The position numbers and the translations under genes were made by a program. Source: Cytophaga aurantiaca DSM 3654 (GTDB taxonomy: Bacteria > Bacteroidota > Bacteroidia > Cytophagales > Cytophagaceae). Taken from it: DNA of 64,000 nucleotides. Below the pieces are notes generated by a model that saw only the letters and a program-made list of their open reading frames with translations, was not told the DNA's origin and did no database searches. The stretch's first letter is position 1. Each line of letters opens with the position of its first letter. The stretch spans positions 154-64,153 of the forward strand of contig NZ_KB903664.1 of NCBI RefSeq assembly GCF_000379725.1. The letters run 5' to 3'. Shown here one piece after another: positions 45,776-53,511 of the stretch.

Positions 45776-45942
45776 TATATTAATCCCGTTAGGGATGAAA
45801 TATCTGTAGGAAATTACCCCGCAATCTAACACGCACGGAGCTCCGCAGAGGAGCGACGGGAGAGAACATCCCTACGGGATTTGCGCACAATATATTTATG
45901 ATCGATGTTTTCTACAGATATTATTTCCCTAACGGGACTATT
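45776..45942. repeat. Bacteroidota interspersed inverted-repeat element
   Basis: The left arm reads AATCCCGTTAGGGATGAAAT then ATCTGTAGGAAA (45781-45813). Its complement, with few mismatches, is at 45908-45940 (TTTTCTACAGATATT, then TTTCCCTAACGGGAC). The centre contains CGGAGCTCCG and a second CCCTACGGGATTT block. The TCTACAGATATT...CCCTAACGGG pair is of a type I recall as interspersed in other Bacteroidota genomes. It codes for nothing and is probably a REP or MITE-like element. Confidence 0.65.
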
Positions 45943-46089
45943 CATCTTTGCCATAAATATTTTTTCTATATAAGATTACTCTTTATAAATCTTTGGATTC
46001 ATAAAGAGTAATTAATTAAATATCCTTCTGTAATTTTTTTCAATGAATGACTAACACTGATTACTATCGACTAAAAGTATGGATTGCAA

Positions 46090-46135
46090 TAAAATAAAAA
46101 CGTCATCCCGGATCGGGATGACGTTTTTATTTTAT
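46090..46135. terminator. Terminator of ilvE
   Basis: AAATAAAAACGTCATCCC pairs with GGGATGACGTTTTTATTT around five bases. It is placed 16 bases downstream of the leftward ilvE stop. T tracts on both strands make it usable in both directions. Confidence 0.9.
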
Positions 46136-46150
46136 GTATTTAAATCAAAT

Positions 46151-47227
46151 TTATTTTTTAATTCTATGCACCCAATTGTATTTGTCTTCACCGATACCGT
46201 TTTTCAGATCAACAATTGTTTGATTTAATTTATTTGAAAGTGTTCTGGTTGCAACCGGCGGTAAGATCATATCTTTACCGTTGTGGTGAATCTCTGCAAT
46301 CTGTGTGATCGTAGCTGCAGTACCTGTGCCAAATGCATCTTGTAATGTTCCGTTGTTGTATGCCGTAATTACTTCTTCAACACTCACTCTTCTTTCTTCA
46401 ACTTTTACACCCCAGTCTTTTGCAATCGTTAAGATTGTATCGCGTGTTATACCAGGTAGGATAGAACCATCTAAGGAAGGTGTGATCAATACATCGTTGA
46501 TCACAAACATTAAATTCATCGTGCCGGATTCTTCAAAGTATTTATGCTCTTTGCTGTCTGTCCATAAGATCTGCTGATAGCCTTTATCTGCCGCTAGTTT
46601 AGCAGGTAATAAAGATGCCGCATAGTTACCGCCAGTTTTAGCAGCACCAATGCCACCCGGAGAAGCACGCACGAATTCGGATTCAATGATTACTTTCACT
46701 GTACCTTTGTAATAGCCTGCAACCGGACATGTGAAGATCATGAATTTATATTCAGATGATGGCTTCACACCAATGAACGGATCGTTCGCAAAAATAAATG
46801 GTCTTAAATACAATGAGCAACCTTCTTTGTTCGGGATCCAATCCTGATCTAAACGTACAAGTTCTTCAATTGCATTGTAGAAATATTCAGCAGGAATTTC
46901 AGGAATACACAAACGACGGTTTGAGTTGTTCATCCGTTCCAAATGTTTTTCAATTCTAAAAACAAGCAGATCTCCATTCGCTGCACGGAATGCTTTCATG
47001 CCTTCAAATACAGTTTGTCCGTAGTGTAAAGAACTACAAGCCGGACTTACAGAGATATTTTGAAAAGGAAGAATTTTAGGATTTACCCATTCGCCTTTTT
47101 TATAATCAACCACAAACATGTGATCCGAGTTGACCGTTCCAAATTCCAAGTTCGAAAAATCTGTTTCAGATAATCTAGAATGTTGCGTACGTTCGATCGG
47201 AAAGTTTACGGCTTTAGAAGCACTCAT
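46151..47227 (-). CDS. ilvE: Branched-chain amino acid aminotransferase
   Basis: The 358-residue PLP enzyme moves amino groups between branched-chain 2-oxo acids and glutamate. Fold type IV motifs are present: SLHYGQTVFEGMKAF near the start, the PLP Lys in G-I-G-A-A-K-T-G-G-N-Y-A and the ESGTMNLMFV segment. DGSILPGITRDTIL and DAFGTGTAATITQI follow. No other branched-chain biosynthesis genes are adjacent. It ends at a strong terminator and is transcribed as a single gene. Confidence 0.95.
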   Translation of the reverse strand: MSASKAVNFPIERTQHSRLSETDFSNLEFGTVNSDHMFVVDYKKGEWVNPKILPFQNISVSPACSSLHYGQTVFEGMKAFRAANGDLLVFRIEKHLERMNNSNRRLCIPEIPAEYFYNAIEELVRLDQDWIPNKEGCSLYLRPFIFANDPFIGVKPSSEYKFMIFTCPVAGYYKGTVKVIIESEFVRASPGGIGAAKTGGNYAASLLPAKLAADKGYQQILWTDSKEHKYFEESGTMNLMFVINDVLITPSLDGSILPGITRDTILTIAKDWGVKVEERRVSVEEVITAYNNGTLQDAFGTGTAATITQIAEIHHNGKDMILPPVATRTLSNKLNQTIVDLKNGIGEDKYNWVHRIKK

Positions 47228-47318
47228 CGGTTTTAATTTTTAGTTAAGTCTATAAAATTAACCATTTAACGGTTTTATTCCAACACAAGGAGTATTTTGC
47301 TCGTTTTTAATTTTGAAT

Positions 47319-47645
47319 CTAAATAAGCTTATCATTATTCTTATGTCGGTCTTTATCCCGTTTGGTCTTTTTTTCCATGTTTTCTTGCATCGCTTTTTCC
47401 AGATCAATTCCTGTTTGATTGGCAATACACGTCAGTACAAACAGCACATCGGCCAATTCATCCGCCAGATTTTTGTCCTTGTCAGACTCTTTAAACGACT
47501 GTTCGCCGTAGGTGCGGGCCATGATGCGTGCTACTTCTCCAACCTCTTCGACAAGCAATGCGGTGTTGGTCAGCTCATTGAAATAGCGTACACCGTGTTC
47601 TTTAATCCATTGGTCTACATTGGATTGTAATTCTTTAATCCCCAT
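47319..47645 (-). CDS. MazG-like nucleotide pyrophosphohydrolase
   Basis: A 108-residue all-alpha NTP pyrophosphatase. The E-E-V-G-E metal-binding helix and the A-D-E-L-A-D-V-L-F motif are those of MazG and related enzymes, which hydrolyse nucleoside triphosphates to monophosphate and diphosphate. The Lys-rich C-terminal tail (KKTKRDKDRHK) is disordered-looking. It follows dtd with a one-base gap, forming a two-gene operon concerned with cleaning nucleotide and tRNA pools. Confidence 0.85.
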   Translation of the reverse strand: MGIKELQSNVDQWIKEHGVRYFNELTNTALLVEEVGEVARIMARTYGEQSFKESDKDKNLADELADVLFVLTCIANQTGIDLEKAMQENMEKKTKRDKDRHKNNDKLI

Positions 47646-47646
47646 A

Positions 47647-48099
47647 TCAGTGTTTGTTTTTTGTATCGATCAAAATGGTAACCGGGCCGTCGTTCAGCAA
47701 TTTCACCTGCATGTCGGCCCCAAATACTCCGGTAGAAACGTCTTTTTTCAGAATCGTTTTACAGCTTTTAATAAACTGCTCGTAAAGCGGGATTGCCTGT
47801 TCGGGGCGAGCTGCTTCAATAAATGAGGGACGATTGCCTTTTTGAGTACTGGCCAATAAGGTAAACTGGCTGACAATCAGTATTTCGCCATCGATATCCA
47901 GTAGGGATTTGTTCATTTTTCCTTCTTCATCTGAAAAAATGCGCAAGCCACATATTTTTGCTGCTAACCAGTCCACATCGGCCTGCTCGTCGCTGTGCGT
48001 AATGCCTAGTAAAATAAGCAGACCTTTTTGTATGGAGGATTCCAGAACACCGTCAATTTCTACTGAAGCATTTTGTACACGTTGTATAACCCCAATCAT
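47647..48099 (-). CDS. dtd: D-aminoacyl-tRNA deacylase
   Basis: The 150-residue enzyme removes D-amino acids wrongly attached to tRNA, and glycine from tRNA-Ala. Motifs are typical: MIGVIQRVQNASVEIDG at the start, the catalytic-side I-V-S-Q-F-T-L-L-A and the C-terminal N-D-G-P-V-T-I (Gly-cisPro-type) motif, with GIFGADMQVKLL-like residues before it. The first gene of the pair with the MazG-like gene. Confidence 0.94.
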   Translation of the reverse strand: MIGVIQRVQNASVEIDGVLESSIQKGLLILLGITHSDEQADVDWLAAKICGLRIFSDEEGKMNKSLLDIDGEILIVSQFTLLASTQKGNRPSFIEAARPEQAIPLYEQFIKSCKTILKKDVSTGVFGADMQVKLLNDGPVTILIDTKNKH

Positions 48100-48281
48100 T
48101 TTTTTTCGTATTGTATGCTGGATAATGATATGTTTTCAATAATCCGGATAATTATTCCAGTAATTGGTACTTCACATCATTTTCATTGTGCAAATTTTAT
48201 AGCAATTACATAAAGCAAGATAGTTGATTAATATGAGTCTGAACAAATATTTTTTTATCTTAGCTACATCAAACACTGCGC

Positions 48282-48749
48282 ATGCTTCGTTCAATTAAAT
48301 TTTCATTCTTGATTTATTGTTTTTGTTTACAGATTGTCTGCTTTGCGCAAGACAATAAAACATTAAATTTTAATGAAGGCGGCGTTCCGAAAGTTACATT
48401 CTTTATGGTGAAAGGAGATTCGCTTCTTCCGCTAACACATCTGAAACATGCTGAAACAACTGTTGTTTTTGTAAAAGTATCCGGTGGAATGGAACATGTT
48501 CTGTACAATCAAATTCTTTCCAGTAAAGAAGCAGTAATTGAAAAGTCTAAAGAAGAACGAAACATCTATTACGTTACACCAATCGGTGAAGGTGTTTGTG
48601 AGTTGATAGTAGATGTACGATTGATGGAAAATTATTATCATGTAGAATTAGAAATGCACGGCAAACGGGTTATGAAAAAAATCATTCAGACCTATATACC
48701 CCGAACGTACATGATCGGTTACGAACAATTTTCAATTGTAGTAGAATAA
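48282..48749 (+). CDS. Secreted hypothetical protein
   Basis: A 155-residue secreted protein with signal peptide ending near CFAQD. The mature part has strand-like stretches (KVTFFMVKGDSLLPL, TTVVFVKVSGGMEHV) and YYVTPIGEGVCELIVDVRLMENYY, ending TYMIGYEQFSIVVE. The layout suggests a GldM/gliding-type or Ig-like beta-sandwich domain, but this is not a firm assignment. It is separate from the divergent dtd gene and is followed by the glucosidase after 39 bases. Confidence 0.5.
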   Translation: MLRSIKFSFLIYCFCLQIVCFAQDNKTLNFNEGGVPKVTFFMVKGDSLLPLTHLKHAETTVVFVKVSGGMEHVLYNQILSSKEAVIEKSKEERNIYYVTPIGEGVCELIVDVRLMENYYHVELEMHGKRVMKKIIQTYIPRTYMIGYEQFSIVVE

Positions 48750-48788
48750 AACAAATAGTACATATAGAGCGCAAAGCGCATTGTTACC

Positions 48789-51434
48789 ATGTCTAAGTAT
48801 AACACAGCAGAACACAATCGATTAAAGACAAGTAAAGAAAATAATCCCTGGAAAAACTGGGGGCCTTTTTTAACTGAACGTCAATGGGGAACTGTACGCG
48901 AAGATTATAGTGCAGATGGTTCTGCATGGGAGCATACGACGCACGATATGGCACGTAGCTACACATATCGCTGGGGTGAAGAAGGTATTGCCGGTATTTC
49001 AGATAACAAATCGTTGTTGTGTTTTTCAGTTGCGTTATGGAATGGTAAGGATCCTGTCTTAAAGGAACGTCTGTTTGGTATGACAGGGAATCAAGGCAAT
49101 CATGGAGAAGATGTTAAAGAACTCTATTATTATCTGGATAGCACGCCTACACACTCGTACATGAAAATGTTGTACAAGTATCCACAGGCGGAGTTCCCGT
49201 ATCAAAAATTGATCGATGGCAATCAGCGCTCAAGACATGAACCGGAATATGAATTGATTGATACCGGTGTGTTTGATGAAGATAAATATTTTGATGTCTT
49301 TGTTGAATATGCAAAGGGCGACATGGAAGACATCTTAATTAAAATAAGTGTTGTGAACCGTGGTCCTGAAGAGGCTGAAATTACAGTGCTTCCTACATTG
49401 TGGTTCAGAAATATATGGACATGGGGCTATGATTTTGCAAAACCTAAAATGGCTGCACAGAAAGATGGGTCTATTTTAATTGAACATGATTTTATCGGTA
49501 AGCGTCATTTTTATTCAGATCAGGCAGACCGTTTGTTGTTTTGTGAAAACGAATCGAATAACAAACGCTTATACAACAAAGCAAATAAATACAGCTACTG
49601 CAAAGATGGTATCAACGATTATGTTGTAAACGATAATACCAGTGCGGTAAACATGTTGCAGCGCGAAGGCACCAAGGCTTCCTCCATGTATAAGGTAAAA
49701 GTAAAGCCGGGCGAAACAAAAGTTGTTCGTACCAGACTTACAGATAAAACACTTAAAAAACCGTTCGAAGATTTTGATCAGATTTTTTCAGATCGTTTGC
49801 GTGAAGCAAATGAATTTTACGACGAAGTACAGCATGGAGTAAAAGACGAAGAGTTGCGTTTGATCCAACGTCAGGGCTATGCCGGTATGATGTGGTGCAA
49901 GCAGTTCTTTTATTTCAACGTACAGCAGTGGCTGGATGGCGATCCGATCCGTAAAGACACCTTGCCTGAATCAAGAAAGAAAGGACGTAACAGTCATTGG
50001 GAACATTTGAATAACTCGAATGTGATTTCGATGCCTGATAAATGGGAGTATCCTTGGTATGCTGCATGGGACTTAGCATTCCACTGTATTCCGATTGCGC
50101 AGATCGATCCGGATTTTGCAAAAAGACAATTGACGATTTTGCTTCGCGAATATTATATGCACCCGAATGGTCAGATTCCTGCATACGAATGGAACTTCGG
50201 AGATGTGAATCCACCTGTGCATGCATGGGCTACATGGCGTGTATATGAGCTGGATAAAGAACGTAACAACGGAGTAGGCGACACGGCATTCTTAGAACGT
50301 ATCCTGCACAAACTTACCATGAACTTTACGTGGTGGGTAAATCAAAAAGATAAAGACGGAAAAAATATATTTGAAGGTGGTTTCTTAGGCCTTGATAACA
50401 TCGGGGTATTCGATCGCAGTCAGCCATTACCAATCGGTGGTAGAACAGAGCAGTCGGATGGTACAAGCTGGATGGCAATGTATTCATTGAACATGCTGCG
50501 TATCTCTACAGAGCTTGCACTTAAAAATCCAGTCTATCAGGATCTGGCTTCAAAATATTTTGAACACTTCTTATACATTGCCGGTGCGATGAATAACATT
50601 GGTGATTCGGGTGTTGGTTTGTGGGATGAAGAGGATCAATTCTATTTTGATATCATTCACTTACCAAATGGTAAGAGCCAGCACTTAAAAGTAAAATCCA
50701 TTGTAGGTATTATTCCGTTGTTTGCGGTTGAGGTATTAACCAAATCAAGTGTAGATCAATTACCAGATTTTAAACGCAGACTGGAATGGATTTTATTGAA
50801 TCGTCCGGATCTTGCAAGTCAGGTATCACGCTGGACAGACGTTGGTGATCACAATACGAAATTGCTATCGTTGTTACGCGGTCACCGTATGACCATGGTG
50901 TTAAAACGTATGTTGAATGAAACAGAGTTCTTATCAGATTTTGGTATTCGTGCCTTATCAAAAGAGCATGAAGCAAAACCATACGAATTCAATTACCACG
51001 GTAAAGTATTCTCGGTAGTATATAAACCTGCTGAATCCGATTCAGCAATGTTCGGTGGTAACTCAAACTGGAGAGGCCCGATCTGGTTCCCGATCAACTA
51101 CATGATTGTTGAGAGCTTAATGAAATTCCATTCGTATTATGGGGATGAATTTGTGATTGAATATCCGACAGGCAGCGGTAAGATGTTAACCTTAAAAGAT
51201 ATCGCCGGCGAATTGTCAAACCGTTTGATCAACATTTTCAGATTGGATAAAAAAGGTAAACGTCCGGTGAATGGCGACGTTGATAAATTCAGCACCGATC
51301 CACACTTTAAAGATCTGATCTCGTTCTATGAATTCTTCCATGGCGATAATGGACGTGGTTGCGGTGCATCGCATCAGACAGGCTGGACGGGCCTTGTGGC
51401 TACCTTGATCCATGAGTTCAAGAGAGAGGAATAG
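48789..51434 (+). CDS. GH63-like glucosidase
   Basis: An 881-residue enzyme without a signal peptide. The N-terminal part is beta-rich (WKNWGPFLTERQWGTVREDYS). The C-terminal (alpha/alpha)6 barrel has W-E-Y-P-W-Y-A-A-W-D, G-Q-I-P-A-Y-E-W-N-F-G-D-V-N and GNSNWRGPIWFPINY. Such proteins are in or near glycoside hydrolase family 63 or the mannosylglycerate-hydrolase-like group, with an inverting mechanism. The likely substrates are alpha-linked glucosides or storage oligosaccharides in the cytoplasm. It contains the final motif GCGASHQTGWTGLVA. Confidence in the enzyme class is high, in the exact substrate low. Confidence 0.88.
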   Translation: MSKYNTAEHNRLKTSKENNPWKNWGPFLTERQWGTVREDYSADGSAWEHTTHDMARSYTYRWGEEGIAGISDNKSLLCFSVALWNGKDPVLKERLFGMTGNQGNHGEDVKELYYYLDSTPTHSYMKMLYKYPQAEFPYQKLIDGNQRSRHEPEYELIDTGVFDEDKYFDVFVEYAKGDMEDILIKISVVNRGPEEAEITVLPTLWFRNIWTWGYDFAKPKMAAQKDGSILIEHDFIGKRHFYSDQADRLLFCENESNNKRLYNKANKYSYCKDGINDYVVNDNTSAVNMLQREGTKASSMYKVKVKPGETKVVRTRLTDKTLKKPFEDFDQIFSDRLREANEFYDEVQHGVKDEELRLIQRQGYAGMMWCKQFFYFNVQQWLDGDPIRKDTLPESRKKGRNSHWEHLNNSNVISMPDKWEYPWYAAWDLAFHCIPIAQIDPDFAKRQLTILLREYYMHPNGQIPAYEWNFGDVNPPVHAWATWRVYELDKERNNGVGDTAFLERILHKLTMNFTWWVNQKDKDGKNIFEGGFLGLDNIGVFDRSQPLPIGGRTEQSDGTSWMAMYSLNMLRISTELALKNPVYQDLASKYFEHFLYIAGAMNNIGDSGVGLWDEEDQFYFDIIHLPNGKSQHLKVKSIVGIIPLFAVEVLTKSSVDQLPDFKRRLEWILLNRPDLASQVSRWTDVGDHNTKLLSLLRGHRMTMVLKRMLNETEFLSDFGIRALSKEHEAKPYEFNYHGKVFSVVYKPAESDSAMFGGNSNWRGPIWFPINYMIVESLMKFHSYYGDEFVIEYPTGSGKMLTLKDIAGELSNRLINIFRLDKKGKRPVNGDVDKFSTDPHFKDLISFYEFFHGDNGRGCGASHQTGWTGLVATLIHEFKREE

Positions 51435-51466
51435 TTTTTAGAATTATAAATTATAAGTTATGAATG

Positions 51467-51498
51467 ATAGCCCATGGTTTAACTGTGGGCTATATTTT
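51467..51498 (+). terminator. Terminator after the glucosidase gene
   Basis: ATAGCCCA and TGGGCTAT form the stem, followed by ATTTTTAA, about 30 bases past the stop. An in-frame ATG at 51464 would place this stem inside the next gene, which argues for the ATG at 51515 as that gene's start. Confidence 0.65.
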
Positions 51499-51514
51499 TA
51501 AAGTATTTAAGATT

Positions 51515-52300
51515 ATGAATCATTGTATAAGAATTAGATGTTTTTTTTTGATTGTATTAAATAGCACAGGTTTTATTTTTTATGGTAATGCTCAAAGTGT
51601 GACTATAAAAAAATGTGATACAATTACAGTTCCAAGAGATCCAAGTTTTAATTCACATTGTAATAAAAAATCCTATTTTGCTCCTGATTTAGACTGGTTC
51701 ATATTGAAACATCAACGGAGAAGGACAGAAGATAATCATTATGATAATTTGGAATGCTCTAATGCGGCTAAGTCTTATAGAGTCTGGTCAAAGTCGCTAG
51801 GCTTTGTATTGGATTTTAAAGTCACATCCTTAGGCAAAAAGAAAGGAAAAATTCCTTTAGCGTATATGAATATGGATTCTTCACTAGCTGGCACACCCTT
51901 TAAGGATAGGATGGTGGGTAAAGCTTTGATTCTTGATAAAAAAATGGTGAAGAAGGTATTTTACTTAATAGATTCCTTAGGTTTGGATTCAATTTTTTTT
52001 GTGCAACAAGGTTATACAGGTGATAAAATAGATCCTAATAGTAAATGGGGACTTCCTGTTGCCGATAAGAATTACAATCATACATTTTTTATATATGAAT
52101 ATGCTACACCAACTGAATATTATCTTCAGATGTATCCCGAATGTAATTGTAATGACTTGCCTTGCATGACTTGGATTAATAAACTGGCAATATTTGAATA
52201 CCGTCTGTTAATTATGTTTCAACCTTATATGCAGGCCATAATGCAAATGGATGATGCGTTATATGAAAAAAAGCTTTTTAGATTGAGTGGTACCCTTTAG
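51515..52300 (+). CDS. Secreted hypothetical protein
   Basis: A 261-residue protein starting with a signal peptide (IRCFFLIVLNSTGFIFYGNAQ). The mature domain has cysteines in pairs (KKCDTITVPRD and the later PECNCNDLPC) and a DLDWFILKHQRRR segment. The end is MQMDDALYEKKLFRLSGTL. No family is recognised; the C-terminal CxC..C could be a metal or disulfide site. The ATG at 51515 is chosen because the earlier ATG lies in the terminator of the preceding gene. Confidence 0.5.
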   Translation: MNHCIRIRCFFLIVLNSTGFIFYGNAQSVTIKKCDTITVPRDPSFNSHCNKKSYFAPDLDWFILKHQRRRTEDNHYDNLECSNAAKSYRVWSKSLGFVLDFKVTSLGKKKGKIPLAYMNMDSSLAGTPFKDRMVGKALILDKKMVKKVFYLIDSLGLDSIFFVQQGYTGDKIDPNSKWGLPVADKNYNHTFFIYEYATPTEYYLQMYPECNCNDLPCMTWINKLAIFEYRLLIMFQPYMQAIMQMDDALYEKKLFRLSGTL

Positions 52301-52334
52301 CGAAGAGCGCATCATTACGTAGTCTTTGACTACA

Positions 52335-52366
52335 TTTGTTAAGCCCTACTCAATTCTCTATTTTTG
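52335..52366 (+). promoter_or_regulatory. Bacteroidota-type promoter (TTTG - 20 bp - TATTTTTG)
   Basis: TTTG at 52335-52338 and TATTTTTG at 52359-52366 are 20 bases apart, fitting the phylum's -33/-7 pattern for the house-keeping sigma factor. The ATG of the membrane protein gene is 20 bases downstream. Confidence 0.6.
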
Positions 52367-52385
52367 TTTAATTAAATTTAATCAT

Positions 52386-53060
52386 ATGAACGTATCGGTT
52401 TTAGATAGTGAGATCAGTAAGAAAAGCCAATTGCGAATTATTATTGGTTTGCTTTGTTTAAAGGTTTTATCTACTATACTGATAAATATAGTAGATACTC
52501 CATATTCTGAATCATCGGATCTGCAGAAGATATTTTTCAATATATCAAATGCATTGATATTTCTTCACTTATATAAGTACATTCGATATGATTCCAAACT
52601 GAAATTGTTTTTTGCATTTATAAGTGTTGAGGTTCTTATTAATATATATTATTTAGCATTAATAGTTTATAAATCAATTCAAGGGACTGAGCCCGTCGAT
52701 ACTGGTTTTGGCAGTTACGAACAGACCTATCCAATTTTGGTGGCAATATCAATCTTAAGGCCCATTTCAATCATAGGCATTGCTATTCAATTGCTTTTAA
52801 ATAAGTATTTCAAAAAGAAAATTAGAATAGCAATACAGTTGTTGGGAGTAGGTTTTCTTCTTCAGATTATTGGCCCGTTTGTGGCGGTTTATTTAATTGG
52901 AATGCTGCACGGTACTACGTTAGAATCTTCAATCATTGAGAACATGTATAGTTACTCTTATTTGTTTTTCACCATTCTTCCTTACATAAGCATGGTTTGT
53001 TTGTATGTGCTTGCGCTGGATCAGGATGATGCTGATGTATCAACAGAAGAAGAGCTATGA
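52386..53060 (+). CDS. Hypothetical multi-pass membrane protein
   Basis: A 224-residue protein with about six membrane helices (starting LRIIIGLLCLKVLSTILINIV). The C-terminus is acidic (DQDDADVSTEEEL). A TTG upstream in frame at 52326 is not used because it precedes the promoter. The stop codon overlaps an ATG (ATGA) for a 14-codon frame that matches the start of a gene at 57.8 kb, hinting that the neighbour was lost. The family is unknown. Confidence 0.55.
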   Translation: MNVSVLDSEISKKSQLRIIIGLLCLKVLSTILINIVDTPYSESSDLQKIFFNISNALIFLHLYKYIRYDSKLKLFFAFISVEVLINIYYLALIVYKSIQGTEPVDTGFGSYEQTYPILVAISILRPISIIGIAIQLLLNKYFKKKIRIAIQLLGVGFLLQIIGPFVAVYLIGMLHGTTLESSIIENMYSYSYLFFTILPYISMVCLYVLALDQDDADVSTEEEL

Positions 53061-53101
53061 GAAATACATTGTCCGAAAATCTCATACTGCTTGATCAATA
53101 A
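53057..53101 (+). pseudogene. Truncated 14-codon paralogue of the 57792 gene
   Basis: The ATG overlaps the previous stop (ATGA). The translation MRNTLSENLILLDQ-stop aligns closely with MKNTLSENLSLLNQ at 57792. About 35 of 45 bases are the same. After the stop the similarity ends. This looks like a broken or transplanted gene start, coupled to the membrane protein gene. Confidence 0.45.
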
Positions 53102-53511
53102 TATTTAACAGTAAAATTGATTGTAAAAATTGTCACATTGTTTGTTGTTGAAATGATTATGAAGATAGAACGAATATCCTATTTCAAATAAAGTAGTCAA
53201 TAAATAAAGAGCAGATTGAATGTTTTCTACTTATTTATAAAATTGTTGAAAGGTTTTGTCTGTTAACATATGTTAATAGACAAATGATGGATTTGATATT
53301 TTTTTTAAATATGTTGCTTTTAGACTCAAAAAAGGACTTTTAAAAATATTTTTTTTGCGTTTTAATTTAGAATTCATCGGGACTATATTTTTAAAGGGTT
53401 AGCTGAACTGGATAGTTTTGGGTCGTCGTAAAATTTCAGATATATTAGTAGAGAGAGATAAGAATTTTCATTGTTTGTTATTCTTGCATTCAAAATTATA
53501 TTTCGCTGCAA
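53102..53511. other. AT-rich intergenic region with a 14-base palindrome
   Basis: No gene is seen. The region contains TTAACATATGTTAA at 53263-53276 (perfect palindrome), a possible regulator-binding site, and the promoter of the kinase gene at its right end. Confidence 0.4.
53474..53504 (+). promoter_or_regulatory. Probable promoter of the kinase-regulator operon
   Basis: TTTG at 53474-53477 and TATATTTC at 53497-53504, 19 bases apart, match the Bacteroidota pattern except for the last base. The ATG is eight bases further, so the leader is very short. Confidence 0.4.

Noticed and set aside
51464-51514. Upstream ATG for the 51515 gene
   Set aside because: It would include the terminator hairpin of the glucosidase gene and bury the signal peptide.
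53102-53511. Short frames in the gap before the kinase gene
   Set aside because: All are under 25 codons, AT-rich and without start signals or similarity.
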